Source: Hyphomicrobiales bacterium
GTDB taxonomy: Bacteria; Pseudomonadota; Alphaproteobacteria; Rhizobiales; Rhizobiaceae
DNA: 64,000 bases
Assembly (NCBI GenBank): GCA_017305935.1
Contig: JAFKJU010000006.1
Coordinates: 62,001 to 126,000 of the forward strand
Reading direction: 5' to 3'
In this document: in pieces, positions 26,706 through 37,519 of the stretch
How positions within the stretch are numbered: the first letter of the stretch is position 1
Layout of the letters: each line of letters begins with the position of its first letter
Notes under the pieces: generated by a model
What the model was told of the DNA's origin: nothing
Databases searched by the model: none
Seen by the model: the letters and a program-made list of their open reading frames with translations, nothing else
Program-made: the position numbers and the translations under genes

Positions 26706-26955
26706 TGTCTGTTTCCTCATCTATGTGCGTTTGAAACGACGCACGGGCGACTGCGTTCCGCCCGCGAAACATTCGACGTCGAGGGGTCGCCGGAAGCTGA
26801 AGCGGCCTACTGACGTTTCATGCGGGGCAGGCGAGGGACACCGCGCTGCGAGAGGAGCAAACCTCTCTCGCAAAGCCAGAGCTCCTGTCCCGGCGCGATT
26901 GGAACAGAAGCCGCGCCAGTCCGTTTATCGGAACATTCATGGGGATTTTCCACAT

Positions 26956-29235
26956 ATGGTCACCAGGGTAAATCCGGTGCGGCTGCCTTTTTGGCGGCTG
27001 CAGTTGACGGCCGGCTGCATTCTCGCCACCTGCACGCCGGTGCTGGCCGCCGAGGGGAAATCCGCCGGCCCGTCGGAAGCTCTGTTCCTGATCCAGATCA
27101 TCGTTCTGGTCATCGTCGGCAGGCTGCTCGGCGAGGCCATGGTCCGCATCGGCCAGCCTTCCATCATGGGGCAGATCGTTGGCGGCATTCTGCTTGGTCC
27201 TTCGTTGTTTGGCCTGCTGCTGCCCGGCGCCCAATCGGCGCTTTTTCCCGATATCGACACCCAGAAGGCGATGACGGATGCGGTGGCGCAGCTCGGCATT
27301 CTTTTCCTGCTGCTGCTGGCGGGCATGGAAACGGACCTGGCGCTGGCATTGCGCTTGCGCCGTGCGGCGACCGGCGTGTCGCTCACCGGTATCGTCATAC
27401 CGTTTACGCTGGGCTTCGGGCTCGGCGAACTCCTGCCGGCAAACCTGCTTCCCGATCCTGATGCAAGACTGGTTACATCGCTTTTCCTCGGAACGGCATT
27501 GTCGATCTCGTCGGTGAAGATCGTCGCCTCCGTCGTTCGCGAGATGGATTTCATGCGGCGCAATGTCGGTCAACTGATCGTCGCTTCCGCAATCATCGAC
27601 GATACGGTCGGATGGGTCATTATCGCCGTGACCTTCAGCCTGGCGCAGAACGGGGCGGTCGATCTCGCCACGCTGGCGCAGAGCGTCATCGGCACGATAG
27701 CTTTCATGGCGTTCAGCTTCACCATCGGCCGACGCATCGTCTTCGAGATCATCCGCTGGACGAACGACACGTTCAAAAGCGATCTTCCTGTCCTCTCCGC
27801 CATCATCGCGATCATGGGCATCATGGCGATCGTGACCAATGCCATCGGCGTGCATACGGTCCTCGGCGCCTTCGTGGCGGGCATTCTCGTCGGACAGTCG
27901 CCCATTCTCACCCGCCAGATCGAAGGCCAGCTTCGCGCGCTGACGACAGCCCTGTTCATGCCGGTTTTCTTCGGCCTCACCGGTCTTCACACCGATCTCA
28001 GCGTCCTTTCCGATCCATCGGTGCTGCTTCTGGCGGGAGGGCTGATCGTGATCGCCAGCCTCGGGAAGTTTGGCGGTGCGTTTGCCGGTGCGAAGTTCGG
28101 CGGTTTTTCCAATGCCGAGGCGATTGCGCTTGGATGCGGCATGAATGCGCGCGGCTCGACGGAAGTCATCGTTGCGTCGATCGGTCTTGCGGTCGGTGTC
28201 CTCGACGAGCGGCTGTTCTCTGTCATCGTCGCGATGGCGGTGGTGACCACCATGGCGATGCCGCCGACGCTGCGCTGGGCCCTGGCCCGCCTGCCGATGC
28301 GCCAGGAAGAAAAGCATCGCCTCGAGCGCGAAGCCTTCGAAGAGCAGAGCTTCGTTTCGCAGTTCGAGCGCATCCTGCTTGCCACCGATCATTCCGCGAG
28401 CAGCGACCTGGCTGCGCGCGTCTCCGGTCATTTCGCGGCCTTGAGGAAAATGCCGGTCACCGTTCTCGACATTTCGGGAGAGGATGGCGAGGTTGCCGCC
28501 CGCGAAACGAAGGCTGGGCGAGAGGGCGAGGCGCAGCAGATCGGCGATCGCGTCCGCGACACGGCCGAGATCGCCGCCGCGAGCCAGGATAAGGTCGCGG
28601 GGCCAGGCGAGGACGACCAAGTCCATGTTTCCATCCGCAGCCGCGATGGAAACCTCGAAGAGGCGCTGGCCGAAAGTGCGGAAAAAGGCCACGACATCAT
28701 GTTCGTCGGCATCGAGCCCACGACGGGCGACGTCGGTCGCTACAGCAAGCAACTTGCCGCCATGGTCGCCGCCTTCAAGGGGACGACGGCGATCGTTTCG
28801 TCGCGCGGCGTTCTGCCGAAGGAAGACAAGGACCTACGCATCCTCGTCCCGGTCAGCGGCACGGAACGTTCGATGAAGGCGGCGGAGTTCGCTTTCGTTG
28901 TTGCCAAGGCGGCAAGCGCCGCCATCACGGCAGTCTATTTTCGCGACCCGGCGCAGGCGACCTCATTGTCACGCGTCAGCGATGCGAGAAATGCCCATCG
29001 GGCCGCATTCGAGCAGCTCGACCAGATTGCGTCCTTCTATCAGGTCAAGGTCGAGAAGGTCGCGCCGCAGGGCTCCGCTCCGGAGCTGGCGATTCTCAGG
29101 CATGCGCGCAAGGGACGTTTCAATCTCATCGTTCTCGGTGTCAGCCGGCGGGCCGGCAGCGAGCTGTCCTATGGCAGCGTCGCCGACACACTGTTGGAAA
29201 CCGCCGACCGGTCATTCGTCTTCATCGAGACATAG
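26956..29235 (+). CDS. CPA2-family cation/proton antiporter with universal-stress-protein domains
   Basis: 759 residues. The N-terminal part to about 430 has a leader-like first helix and 11-13 membrane spans with the family landmarks QPSIMGQIVGGILLGPSLFG, LFLLLLAGMETDL and GVHTVLGAFVAGILVG. From about 455 the cytoplasmic half carries two universal-stress-protein-like units: ERILLATDHSASSDLAARV, and LRILVPVSGTERSMKAAEFA with the late GVSRRAGSELSYGSVAD nucleotide-loop pattern. This is the Na+/H+ or K+/H+ exchanger layout (KefB/NapA-like) with a ligand- or nucleotide-sensing tail. An in-frame ORF reaching back to 26668 lacks support; the ATG at 26956 begins the leader helix. A leader hairpin lies at 26848-26871. 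Confidence 0.88.
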   Translation: MVTRVNPVRLPFWRLQLTAGCILATCTPVLAAEGKSAGPSEALFLIQIIVLVIVGRLLGEAMVRIGQPSIMGQIVGGILLGPSLFGLLLPGAQSALFPDIDTQKAMTDAVAQLGILFLLLLAGMETDLALALRLRRAATGVSLTGIVIPFTLGFGLGELLPANLLPDPDARLVTSLFLGTALSISSVKIVASVVREMDFMRRNVGQLIVASAIIDDTVGWVIIAVTFSLAQNGAVDLATLAQSVIGTIAFMAFSFTIGRRIVFEIIRWTNDTFKSDLPVLSAIIAIMGIMAIVTNAIGVHTVLGAFVAGILVGQSPILTRQIEGQLRALTTALFMPVFFGLTGLHTDLSVLSDPSVLLLAGGLIVIASLGKFGGAFAGAKFGGFSNAEAIALGCGMNARGSTEVIVASIGLAVGVLDERLFSVIVAMAVVTTMAMPPTLRWALARLPMRQEEKHRLEREAFEEQSFVSQFERILLATDHSASSDLAARVSGHFAALRKMPVTVLDISGEDGEVAARETKAGREGEAQQIGDRVRDTAEIAAASQDKVAGPGEDDQVHVSIRSRDGNLEEALAESAEKGHDIMFVGIEPTTGDVGRYSKQLAAMVAAFKGTTAIVSSRGVLPKEDKDLRILVPVSGTERSMKAAEFAFVVAKAASAAITAVYFRDPAQATSLSRVSDARNAHRAAFEQLDQIASFYQVKVEKVAPQGSAPELAILRHARKGRFNLIVLGVSRRAGSELSYGSVADTLLETADRSFVFIET

Positions 29236-29326
29236 AGGCCTCCGGCCGGATCGGCCATTGAACGCGCCGATGCGACGTGGCCCGCCCCAAACGGAAACCT
29301 GCGCCGACATGAACAATCCTTGGAGG

Positions 29327-30409
29327 TCACCCGGAGGCGCCACGTCGCCAGTAGGACACGGCGAGGTGTTCGTGTTTCTTGAGGCCACGTTGCCGGCGCA
29401 GGTGAGCGCGGATGGTCTGAAACGCCTCGAATTCACAGCCGGCCCAGACGTAGATCGACGTCCCCGCCACCGGAAAGAGCGTGGCAGCGATGGCGTCGGG
29501 GAGCAGGGCGGTGGTGCCCGCGGGTCGACCGTCCCGCGTCAGCCAGGTGATCTCGACATTGGAACGGCTGCGGATTGGTTGGATTTCAGCGGCATCCGTG
29601 ACCTCGATAAAGGCTTGTCCCGAGGCAGTCTCCGGGAGGCATTCAAGCATGCGGGCGATTGCCGGCAAGGCCGTTTCGTCGCCGGCGAAGAGATACCAGT
29701 CGGCCTCGGCAAGCCCGCCGCCTCCCGGGCCGGCGACGCCGAGCCGGTCGCCGATCCGCGCGGTCTCGGCGAAATCCGAGCCGGGTCCGGCATCGGCATG
29801 GCGCACGAAATCGATGTCCAGCGTGCCGGCCGCCACATCGACGGCGCGCACGGTGTATTTGCGGAAGGCCGGGCGCTTGTCCGGCTCCGCCCAGGCGATC
29901 AAGCCATCGGCGCCGACACTCGGCCATTGCGGGGCGGCAAGGCCGGGCTGCTGCACCAGAATGTTGAGATGAAGCGCATCCATCGGACAGAAGCGGACGA
30001 CATCGGGGCCGGACAATGTCAGGCGGCGCATATGCGGCGTGAGATTCGTGATCGCCTCTATCTGCAGGATCTGGAAATTCGGCGGACGCGCGAGATCACT
30101 GCCGTCGCCATCCCAAACGATGTCGGGCGCTGCCTCACCGGCAAATTCGGCGATATGCGAGGCAATCGCCATGCGCACATAATAGATGCCTTCGAGGTCG
30201 GCGGCCGAGACATCGATCAACGTCTGGCCAGCATCGCGGTGAAACCGCGCAGACGCATTCGGAAAATGCAGGATATGTGCGTCTCCCTGGCGCTCCAGCC
30301 GGCCCTGGTGCTCGATCATGTGATCGCAGACCGCGGCGATCACCCGCTCGGCATCAGCCATCTCGATGCGCGCCTGCGCCGAAAATCTCGTCATCAATTC
30401 CTCATTCAT
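29327..30409 (-). CDS. Siderophore-interacting protein (FAD-dependent ferric-siderophore reductase)
   Basis: 360 residues. An N-terminal DUF2218-like part (about 1-105: FSAQARIEMADAERVIAAVC, AAADLEGIYYVRMAIASHIA pattern) precedes a FAD-binding barrel at about 120-240 with the RKYTVR flavin signature, and an NAD(P)H-binding C-terminal domain (WYLFAGDETALPAIARML; the aromatic-ended SYWRRG). It should reduce Fe3+ in the cytoplasm and free it from the siderophore. Its ATG overlaps the stop of the binding-protein gene by 4 nt, making it the last gene of the TonB receptor -> binding protein -> reductase operon. Confidence 0.9.
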   Translation of the reverse strand: MNEELMTRFSAQARIEMADAERVIAAVCDHMIEHQGRLERQGDAHILHFPNASARFHRDAGQTLIDVSAADLEGIYYVRMAIASHIAEFAGEAAPDIVWDGDGSDLARPPNFQILQIEAITNLTPHMRRLTLSGPDVVRFCPMDALHLNILVQQPGLAAPQWPSVGADGLIAWAEPDKRPAFRKYTVRAVDVAAGTLDIDFVRHADAGPGSDFAETARIGDRLGVAGPGGGGLAEADWYLFAGDETALPAIARMLECLPETASGQAFIEVTDAAEIQPIRSRSNVEITWLTRDGRPAGTTALLPDAIAATLFPVAGTSIYVWAGCEFEAFQTIRAHLRRQRGLKKHEHLAVSYWRRGASG

Positions 30410-31560
30410 GGGTTCAGCTCGATCCAGAAGGTGCCTTCGAGGGGAACGGCAAGAAACCGCCGGTTGATCTCGTCGAGGCTCCGCGCCGGATCGAGATCGG
30501 CGAAGCGTTCGGAGTGGGTCCATTTCGCAAAACACTCCAGCGCCAGCACGCTGAGCGCCGAAATCGTGAGCTGGTGGGAAATGGCGAAGGCTCTGCCTTG
30601 CCTGACCGCCGTCAACTCGCCGAGCAGGTTGCGGGAGGTGACATCGGCGAGCGAGTGTCGCGCGGCCTCTGCCTCGATGCCGCCGCCGACGACCAGGCCG
30701 CCGAGAGCGGCCAGATGCGGGCTGCCGGTGCCGATATAGAATTTCGGATCGATGCCGAGCACGTACTCGATATTCAACTGGCCATCATAACCGGCCGCGA
30801 CCTCCGCGCCGATATTGTGGCCGCCGGCGAATTCGATGGCCTGGCTGATGCGGTTGTTCTTGCCCGGCGTGTAGCAGCAGAGGGTGCCGGCCTGCACGTC
30901 GATCAGCACGTCCGGCCGGTCTGTCACGCCGGCGAGGCGGGCGCCGATCAAGGCATATTTGTCCTTCACGAAAGCCGAGAAGGCATCGGCGCGCGCGCGT
31001 GCGCCGATCGCATCGCCCAGCAGCGCCAGCGAAAAGGCCGCGGCTTCGGCTGGCGGCAGGTCGGTGGTGCGGGGCCCGTCGAGGAACAGGACGGGGACGC
31101 CGGAAGCTTCCAGCTGATGGGTGACGGTCTCCCAGCCGGGCTGCCAGATACTGACGACGAACAGGTCCGGTTCGACACTCAGGATGGGTTCGGCCGAGAC
31201 GTTGCCGGGCACGACCCCGCCGACCTTGGGAATGGTGTCGATCTTCGGAAAGCGCTTGCGGAAGGCGGCATAGATGCCGCCGTCGATGCGGCGCGGCGCA
31301 GCCCAGCCGGCAATCCGCGCGACGGGCTCGTCATCCAGCAGAGCCAGCGACAGCAGGAGCAGGCTTTCATTGGTGACGATGCGCTGCGCAGGCCGGGCGA
31401 GATGCACCTCGCGTCCGGCCGCATCGGTGATGACGATCTCCGCCTGGGCATCCCGCCCCCAGCCGGCAGCGAGGACCAGAAAGAGCAGCGAAACGAGATG
31501 ACAGAGAACCGCCGGCAGGCCAACGGTTCTTTTTTCGAGGAAACCGGACACCGAGGTCAC
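30406..31560 (-). CDS. Iron-siderophore ABC periplasmic binding protein (FecB/BtuF superfamily)
   Basis: 384 residues from a GTG at 31560 that overlaps the receptor stop by 4 nt (GTGA). A signal peptide runs to about residue 38 (…VLAAGWGRDAQA). Mature protein is the class III binding fold with ITDAAGREVHLARPAQRIV at the start, VEPDLFVVSIWQPGW, and a long interdomain helix near the centre. It should take the ferric complex from the outer-membrane receptor. No FecCD permease or ATPase is present in this operon, so those must come from elsewhere. Extra N-terminal residues from an ATG at 31635 would lie inside the receptor gene. Confidence 0.87.
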   Translation of the reverse strand: MTSVSGFLEKRTVGLPAVLCHLVSLLFLVLAAGWGRDAQAEIVITDAAGREVHLARPAQRIVTNESLLLLSLALLDDEPVARIAGWAAPRRIDGGIYAAFRKRFPKIDTIPKVGGVVPGNVSAEPILSVEPDLFVVSIWQPGWETVTHQLEASGVPVLFLDGPRTTDLPPAEAAAFSLALLGDAIGARARADAFSAFVKDKYALIGARLAGVTDRPDVLIDVQAGTLCCYTPGKNNRISQAIEFAGGHNIGAEVAAGYDGQLNIEYVLGIDPKFYIGTGSPHLAALGGLVVGGGIEAEAARHSLADVTSRNLLGELTAVRQGRAFAISHQLTISALSVLALECFAKWTHSERFADLDPARSLDEINRRFLAVPLEGTFWIELNP

Positions 31561-33767
31561 CAGGTATATTTCAGGCTCGCGGTGATGGCGCGGCCGGCTC
31601 CGTAGTTGCAGCTTCCGCCGGTGATGTTCAGGCAATGGGAAACATATTCCGTGTTGAACAGGTTGGAGACGTTGACACGCAGCTTGGTGCCTTCGAACTC
31701 CTTGTCCAACGCCCCGAAATCATATTCGGCGCCGATATCGACGAGCGTGCGGGCGGGAATACGCAGTTGCGAGAGATAGGTCGTGTCCGTCTGGTAGGAA
31801 GACATGTAGCGAACGCCGGCATTGACCGCCAATCCCGGCACGGCGTCCGGGCGATAGTTGACCCACAGGCTTGCCTGATGCTTCGGCAGGCGCAGCATTT
31901 CGCGGCCAAGCTCGCTGGCGCGATTGGATTCGAGGATCTCGGAGTCCGAATAGGCATAGCTCGCCAACAGGTCGAGCGAGCCCGTCAGCTCGTATTTGCC
32001 TTCGATTTCGAGGCCGCGCACCCGCTGTTTGCCGGTCGAGACCGAAAACAGCGAATTGGCCGGGTCCGGCGTCAGGGCGTTGTCCAGCGTCAGGTCGAAG
32101 AGCGACAGCGAGACGAGGCCACGCCCGCCCGGCGGTTCGTATTTCACCCCGACCTCGAATTGCGATGCTGCCTGCGCGTCGAAGGGATTGCCGAAGCGAT
32201 CGGTGCCGAGCGCCGGGATGAAGGCGGTCGAGTAGCTGGCATAGGGTGCCAGGCCGTTGTCGAACAGATAGGTCAGGCCGGCGCGGCCGGTGAGTTGCCG
32301 GTCCTCGGTCGAGACCGTCTTGCCGCTCAGGCGGTCTGTGGTGTCGATATCGGAGACATCGTAGCGCAGGCCGAAAGTGCCGACCCAGCGGTCGTGGCGG
32401 ATCTGGTCCTGGGCGTAGAGGCCGACCTGCTGCTGCTTTTGCAGGCCGGAGCGCTGGTAGGCCGGGACGGGAATGACGGCGCTGCCATAGACCGGATTGA
32501 GGAAATCGAGCGATGGCACGACGACGCCGGGTCCGGTATTGCCGAAATTGGTATCGGAGGTTGCCCTGAGATAATCCAGCCCGAACAGCGCCGTGTGGTC
32601 GAAGGCGCCGGTCCGGAAGCGGGCTTCGGCCTGGTTGTCGACGTTGAAGCTCGACACCCAGTCGTCAGAGAGCGCCGAGGCGCGGTTGAGCGTGTGGCCG
32701 TCCGGCTGGTAGGCAAAGGCCGGGTTGACCAGCGCCAAGAACATGTTCTGCGAGGAGCGGCCATAGCGCAGGTTCTGGCGTACCGTCCACGTGTCGTTGA
32801 ATTCATGCGAGAATTCGTAACCGGCGGTGTAAAAATCACGCTCGAAGACATTGGCGTTGGGGTCACCGAGATACAGGCTGCGGGGGATCTGGCCGTTGGC
32901 GTTCGGCAGCAGCGTTCCCACCGCCGGATAGAAGCGCGGACTGAAGACCGGGCGGTCATGCTGGTAGTAGCCGTGGAGGGTCAGCGAGGTCGCGTCGCTC
33001 GGCGCCCAGGTCAGGCTCGGCGCCAGCATGACCTGGCGGTCGCGTTCGCGATCGATCTGGGTGTGCATGTTGCGCGCCTGGCCGACAAAACGATAGCTCC
33101 ATTCACCATCCTCGGTGATCGGCCCGGTGAGATCGGTGGAGACCTGGGCGCCGCCGAAGGAGGATGCGCCGATCGCGACTTCGCGATGCGGCTCGACCTG
33201 CGGGCGCTTGCTGACCTGATTGATGAGGCCGCCCGGAATGGCGCGCCCGTAGAGGACCGAGGCCGGCCCCTTGATGACCTCGACGCGCTCGAGCGCGTAA
33301 GGGTTGATGCTCGGCGTCGCATAATTGCTGGGATCGCCGGGCAACACCAGACCGTCGAGCCACATCGTCCCATAGAGGTTGAATCCACGAAGTTGCAACC
33401 AGTCGTAGCGCACGTCGTAGCCGTTCGCCTCGGAAAGCACGCCCGGCGTATAACGCAGCGCCTGGGAAACGGTGTTGGCGCCCTGTTCCTCCATCTGGTC
33501 GCGGGTGACCACGCTGACCGCCTGGGGCGTTTCGATGAGCGGCGTATCGGTCTTGGCGCCGGCGCGGCTGCGCTTGGCGACGATACCATCGTCGGGGCCG
33601 CGCGGACTGTCGCGCTCGACCTTGATCGGCTTCAGGGCCGTAGCCCCATCCTCGTTCGACGCCTGCTGCGCCAGAGCCCAGACGGGGAGGGCGGCACACA
33701 ACACGGTCGTAGCAAGCAAGAAACGTCTGCCATGGCGGCTGACCTCGACAAGGTGATGCATTCCCAT
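31557..33767 (-). CDS. TonB-dependent siderophore receptor
   Basis: 736 residues. Signal peptide to about residue 34, a TonB-box/linker, a plug domain starting near TDTPLIETPQAVSVVTRDQM, plug landmarks RYTPGVLSEANGYDVRYDWL and LERVEVIKGPASVLYGRAIP, then a 22-strand barrel ending in aromatic Trp (ASLKYTW), the outer-membrane assembly signal. Siderophore-receptor type of the FhuA/FpvA branch. The ATG at 33767 has a GAAGAG ribosome site; an ATG at 33827 is unlikely. First gene of an overlapping three-gene operon, divergent from an AraC regulator with an iron-box-like dyad between them, so expression under iron limitation is expected. Confidence 0.93.
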   Translation of the reverse strand: MGMHHLVEVSRHGRRFLLATTVLCAALPVWALAQQASNEDGATALKPIKVERDSPRGPDDGIVAKRSRAGAKTDTPLIETPQAVSVVTRDQMEEQGANTVSQALRYTPGVLSEANGYDVRYDWLQLRGFNLYGTMWLDGLVLPGDPSNYATPSINPYALERVEVIKGPASVLYGRAIPGGLINQVSKRPQVEPHREVAIGASSFGGAQVSTDLTGPITEDGEWSYRFVGQARNMHTQIDRERDRQVMLAPSLTWAPSDATSLTLHGYYQHDRPVFSPRFYPAVGTLLPNANGQIPRSLYLGDPNANVFERDFYTAGYEFSHEFNDTWTVRQNLRYGRSSQNMFLALVNPAFAYQPDGHTLNRASALSDDWVSSFNVDNQAEARFRTGAFDHTALFGLDYLRATSDTNFGNTGPGVVVPSLDFLNPVYGSAVIPVPAYQRSGLQKQQQVGLYAQDQIRHDRWVGTFGLRYDVSDIDTTDRLSGKTVSTEDRQLTGRAGLTYLFDNGLAPYASYSTAFIPALGTDRFGNPFDAQAASQFEVGVKYEPPGGRGLVSLSLFDLTLDNALTPDPANSLFSVSTGKQRVRGLEIEGKYELTGSLDLLASYAYSDSEILESNRASELGREMLRLPKHQASLWVNYRPDAVPGLAVNAGVRYMSSYQTDTTYLSQLRIPARTLVDIGAEYDFGALDKEFEGTKLRVNVSNLFNTEYVSHCLNITGGSCNYGAGRAITASLKYTW

Positions 33768-33807
33768 TTCGTCACTCTTCCTTCGCCATGCGACTATGCC
33801 CACGTCA

Positions 33808-33830
33808 AACTTGACCGATCCATTCAAGTT
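33808..33830. promoter_or_regulatory. Iron-responsive-box-like inverted repeat (TGA-N9-TCA)
   Basis: AACTTGA (33808-33814), a 9-nt spacer, then TCAAGTT (33824-33830): a perfect 7-bp dyad whose core is TGA-N9-TCA, the arrangement described for rhizobial iron-responsive operators recognised by RirA. It lies 41 bp upstream of the receptor start and 159 bp from the AraC start. Confidence 0.6.
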
Positions 33831-33989
33831 AATGTAGTCCTTACGCCACGACGGACCGGGAGGAAATGCCCGGGATTTTGCGCAACGATCAGAAAGCTTT
33901 GCGCAACAACAAATCTGCGGGTCGGCGCTTCCCCTTCGGCATGCGGCGCCCTTACCGAATGCGCTCTCAACGGGACGAAGGCACCCAGA

Positions 33990-34982
33990 ATGAATTCCTC
34001 TTCACGCGCGAAGGATGGCAGGCGCTTTCAGGTCAAGGATTTCCTGCGCGCCGATGGCGTCACCGTCGACAGCCCGGACGACCGGCTGACGATGGAAGAC
34101 ACGCTGCTGGCCGGCGATTTCTATCACAAGGAGCTGCGCGACGGGCTGTTCCTGCATCTGAGCGATGTGCGCGAGGAGCGCGCCTTCACCGCCGTCTCGA
34201 CGCTGAAGGAGGAGTTGTCCTGCATCTTCTTCCTCGACGGCGACGTGGAGGTGGCGATCGGCGACCGGACTTTCGCGTTCCACGGCAGCCGGCAGCGGAT
34301 CATCGAGGGCGCGGCGATCATGAATTCGGCGCCGGAAACCTTCCGGCGCTCGTCCGGCGGCGACCAGCATTTGCGCCATCTGGTGGTGTCCGCCAGTCCG
34401 GAATGGCTGAATCTCGACGGCCTGACGCATCTGCGCGACGAGCGCCGGGCCTCGACCCTGCTGAAGGACCATCTCGCCGATCATCGATGGTCACTGACGC
34501 CGCGGCTCGCCGATCTCGTGCGGCAATTGTTTGCGCCGACTCCGCTGATGCCGGAACTGCGCGATCTTTATCTCGAATGCCGGGCGGTGGAGATCGTCGT
34601 CGAAACCATTTCGGCCGTCATGCGGGCCGAGCGCCGCACCGATGGCCCGCAGCTTCTCGCCCGCCACGATGCCGCCCGTCTGCAGCGGGCCAAGGATATC
34701 ATCGCCGTCAACCTGATGCAGCCGCTCAGCGTCGACATGGTCGCTCGCGAGGCCGGCATCAGCGCCAGCGGGCTGCAACGCCTCTTCCGCCTGTCGGAAG
34801 GCATGGGTGTCTTCGCCTATGTCCGCCAGCAACGGCTGGAACGCGCCTTCGAGGCGCTGAAAGCCCATGAGGCGACTATCCAGCAAGCCAGCATCATCGC
34901 CGGTTACACCAATCCCGCCAACTTCACCACTGCGTTCAAGCGCCATTTCGGCAAGACTCCGCGTTCGATATTTTGTGAATGA
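33990..34982 (+). CDS. AraC-family transcriptional regulator
   Basis: 330 residues. The C-terminal third carries the double HTH: SVDMVAREAGISASGLQRLF near 248-267 and ASIIAGYTNPANFTTAFKRH near 299-318, ending RHFGKTPRSIF. The N-terminal 200 residues form a less conserved ligand or co-inducer domain. Layout and position (divergent from a TonB siderophore receptor) match PchR/YbtA/AlcR-type activators that respond to the intact ferric siderophore. The start at 33990 is preferred; the same frame stays open far upstream only because it is antisense to the receptor gene. Confidence 0.88.
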   Translation: MNSSSRAKDGRRFQVKDFLRADGVTVDSPDDRLTMEDTLLAGDFYHKELRDGLFLHLSDVREERAFTAVSTLKEELSCIFFLDGDVEVAIGDRTFAFHGSRQRIIEGAAIMNSAPETFRRSSGGDQHLRHLVVSASPEWLNLDGLTHLRDERRASTLLKDHLADHRWSLTPRLADLVRQLFAPTPLMPELRDLYLECRAVEIVVETISAVMRAERRTDGPQLLARHDAARLQRAKDIIAVNLMQPLSVDMVAREAGISASGLQRLFRLSEGMGVFAYVRQQRLERAFEALKAHEATIQQASIIAGYTNPANFTTAFKRHFGKTPRSIFCE

Positions 34983-35019
34983 CATGCGTGACGCCGTCGA
35001 GCTCGCCTGAGTATGATAA

Positions 35020-37082
<2,063 letters not shown>

Positions 37083-37519
37083 CCCGCGAAGGCGCGCGCG
37101 AATGGATCGGCGCGCGCCTTGACGGTCAAAGCGCCGCGACAAGCTTTTCAGCCAATTCTCCCGCCCCGGCATCGACCGGCGCCTACAACCAGAAAGAGTC
37201 GCCCCTCAGAGAACAGGCGATCTTCCGCCAGAGCGACATCTGGGAATCACAAAGGACACGGCCAATTGGGCGAAATTGGCGAAGGATCGCGACGCGCACG
37301 GCCGTTCCCGTCGGGATCGCGACGCTGGGCATGATCCGGTCCCGACGTTTTTCCACCACAGCCCGGCATGAAGATCTATCTTGTCTTCCAAATGTTTGCC
37401 ATTGTGTCCTCCACCGCGAAACCATGCGATCTCCATGGGGCTGACACATTGCAACTGCGCACCGACCACCCATTTCCAGCGACGTCCCGTCGCGACCATC
37501 AATGGAAAAAGGTTCCTGC
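37083..37519. other. Intergenic region upstream of the second RND operon
   Basis: About 437 bp, no supported gene. A 12-nt direct repeat GGATCGCGACGC occurs at 37284-37295 and 37314-37325, 30 bp apart, and a tandem imperfect 10-mer AATTGGGCGA/AATTGGCGAA lies just before it. The first repeat extends into TCGCGACGCGC, the same 11-mer found in the palindrome before the first RND operon. Confidence 0.4.

Noticed and set aside
26818-28752. A 644-codon minus-strand ORF opposite the antiporter
   Set aside because: Antisense shadow; composition is not protein-like.
31635-34982. A 1115-codon plus-strand ORF spanning the siderophore receptor region
   Set aside because: Its first 785 codons are antisense to the well-supported TonB receptor gene and have no recognisable protein character. 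Only the last 330 codons (AraC regulator) are real.
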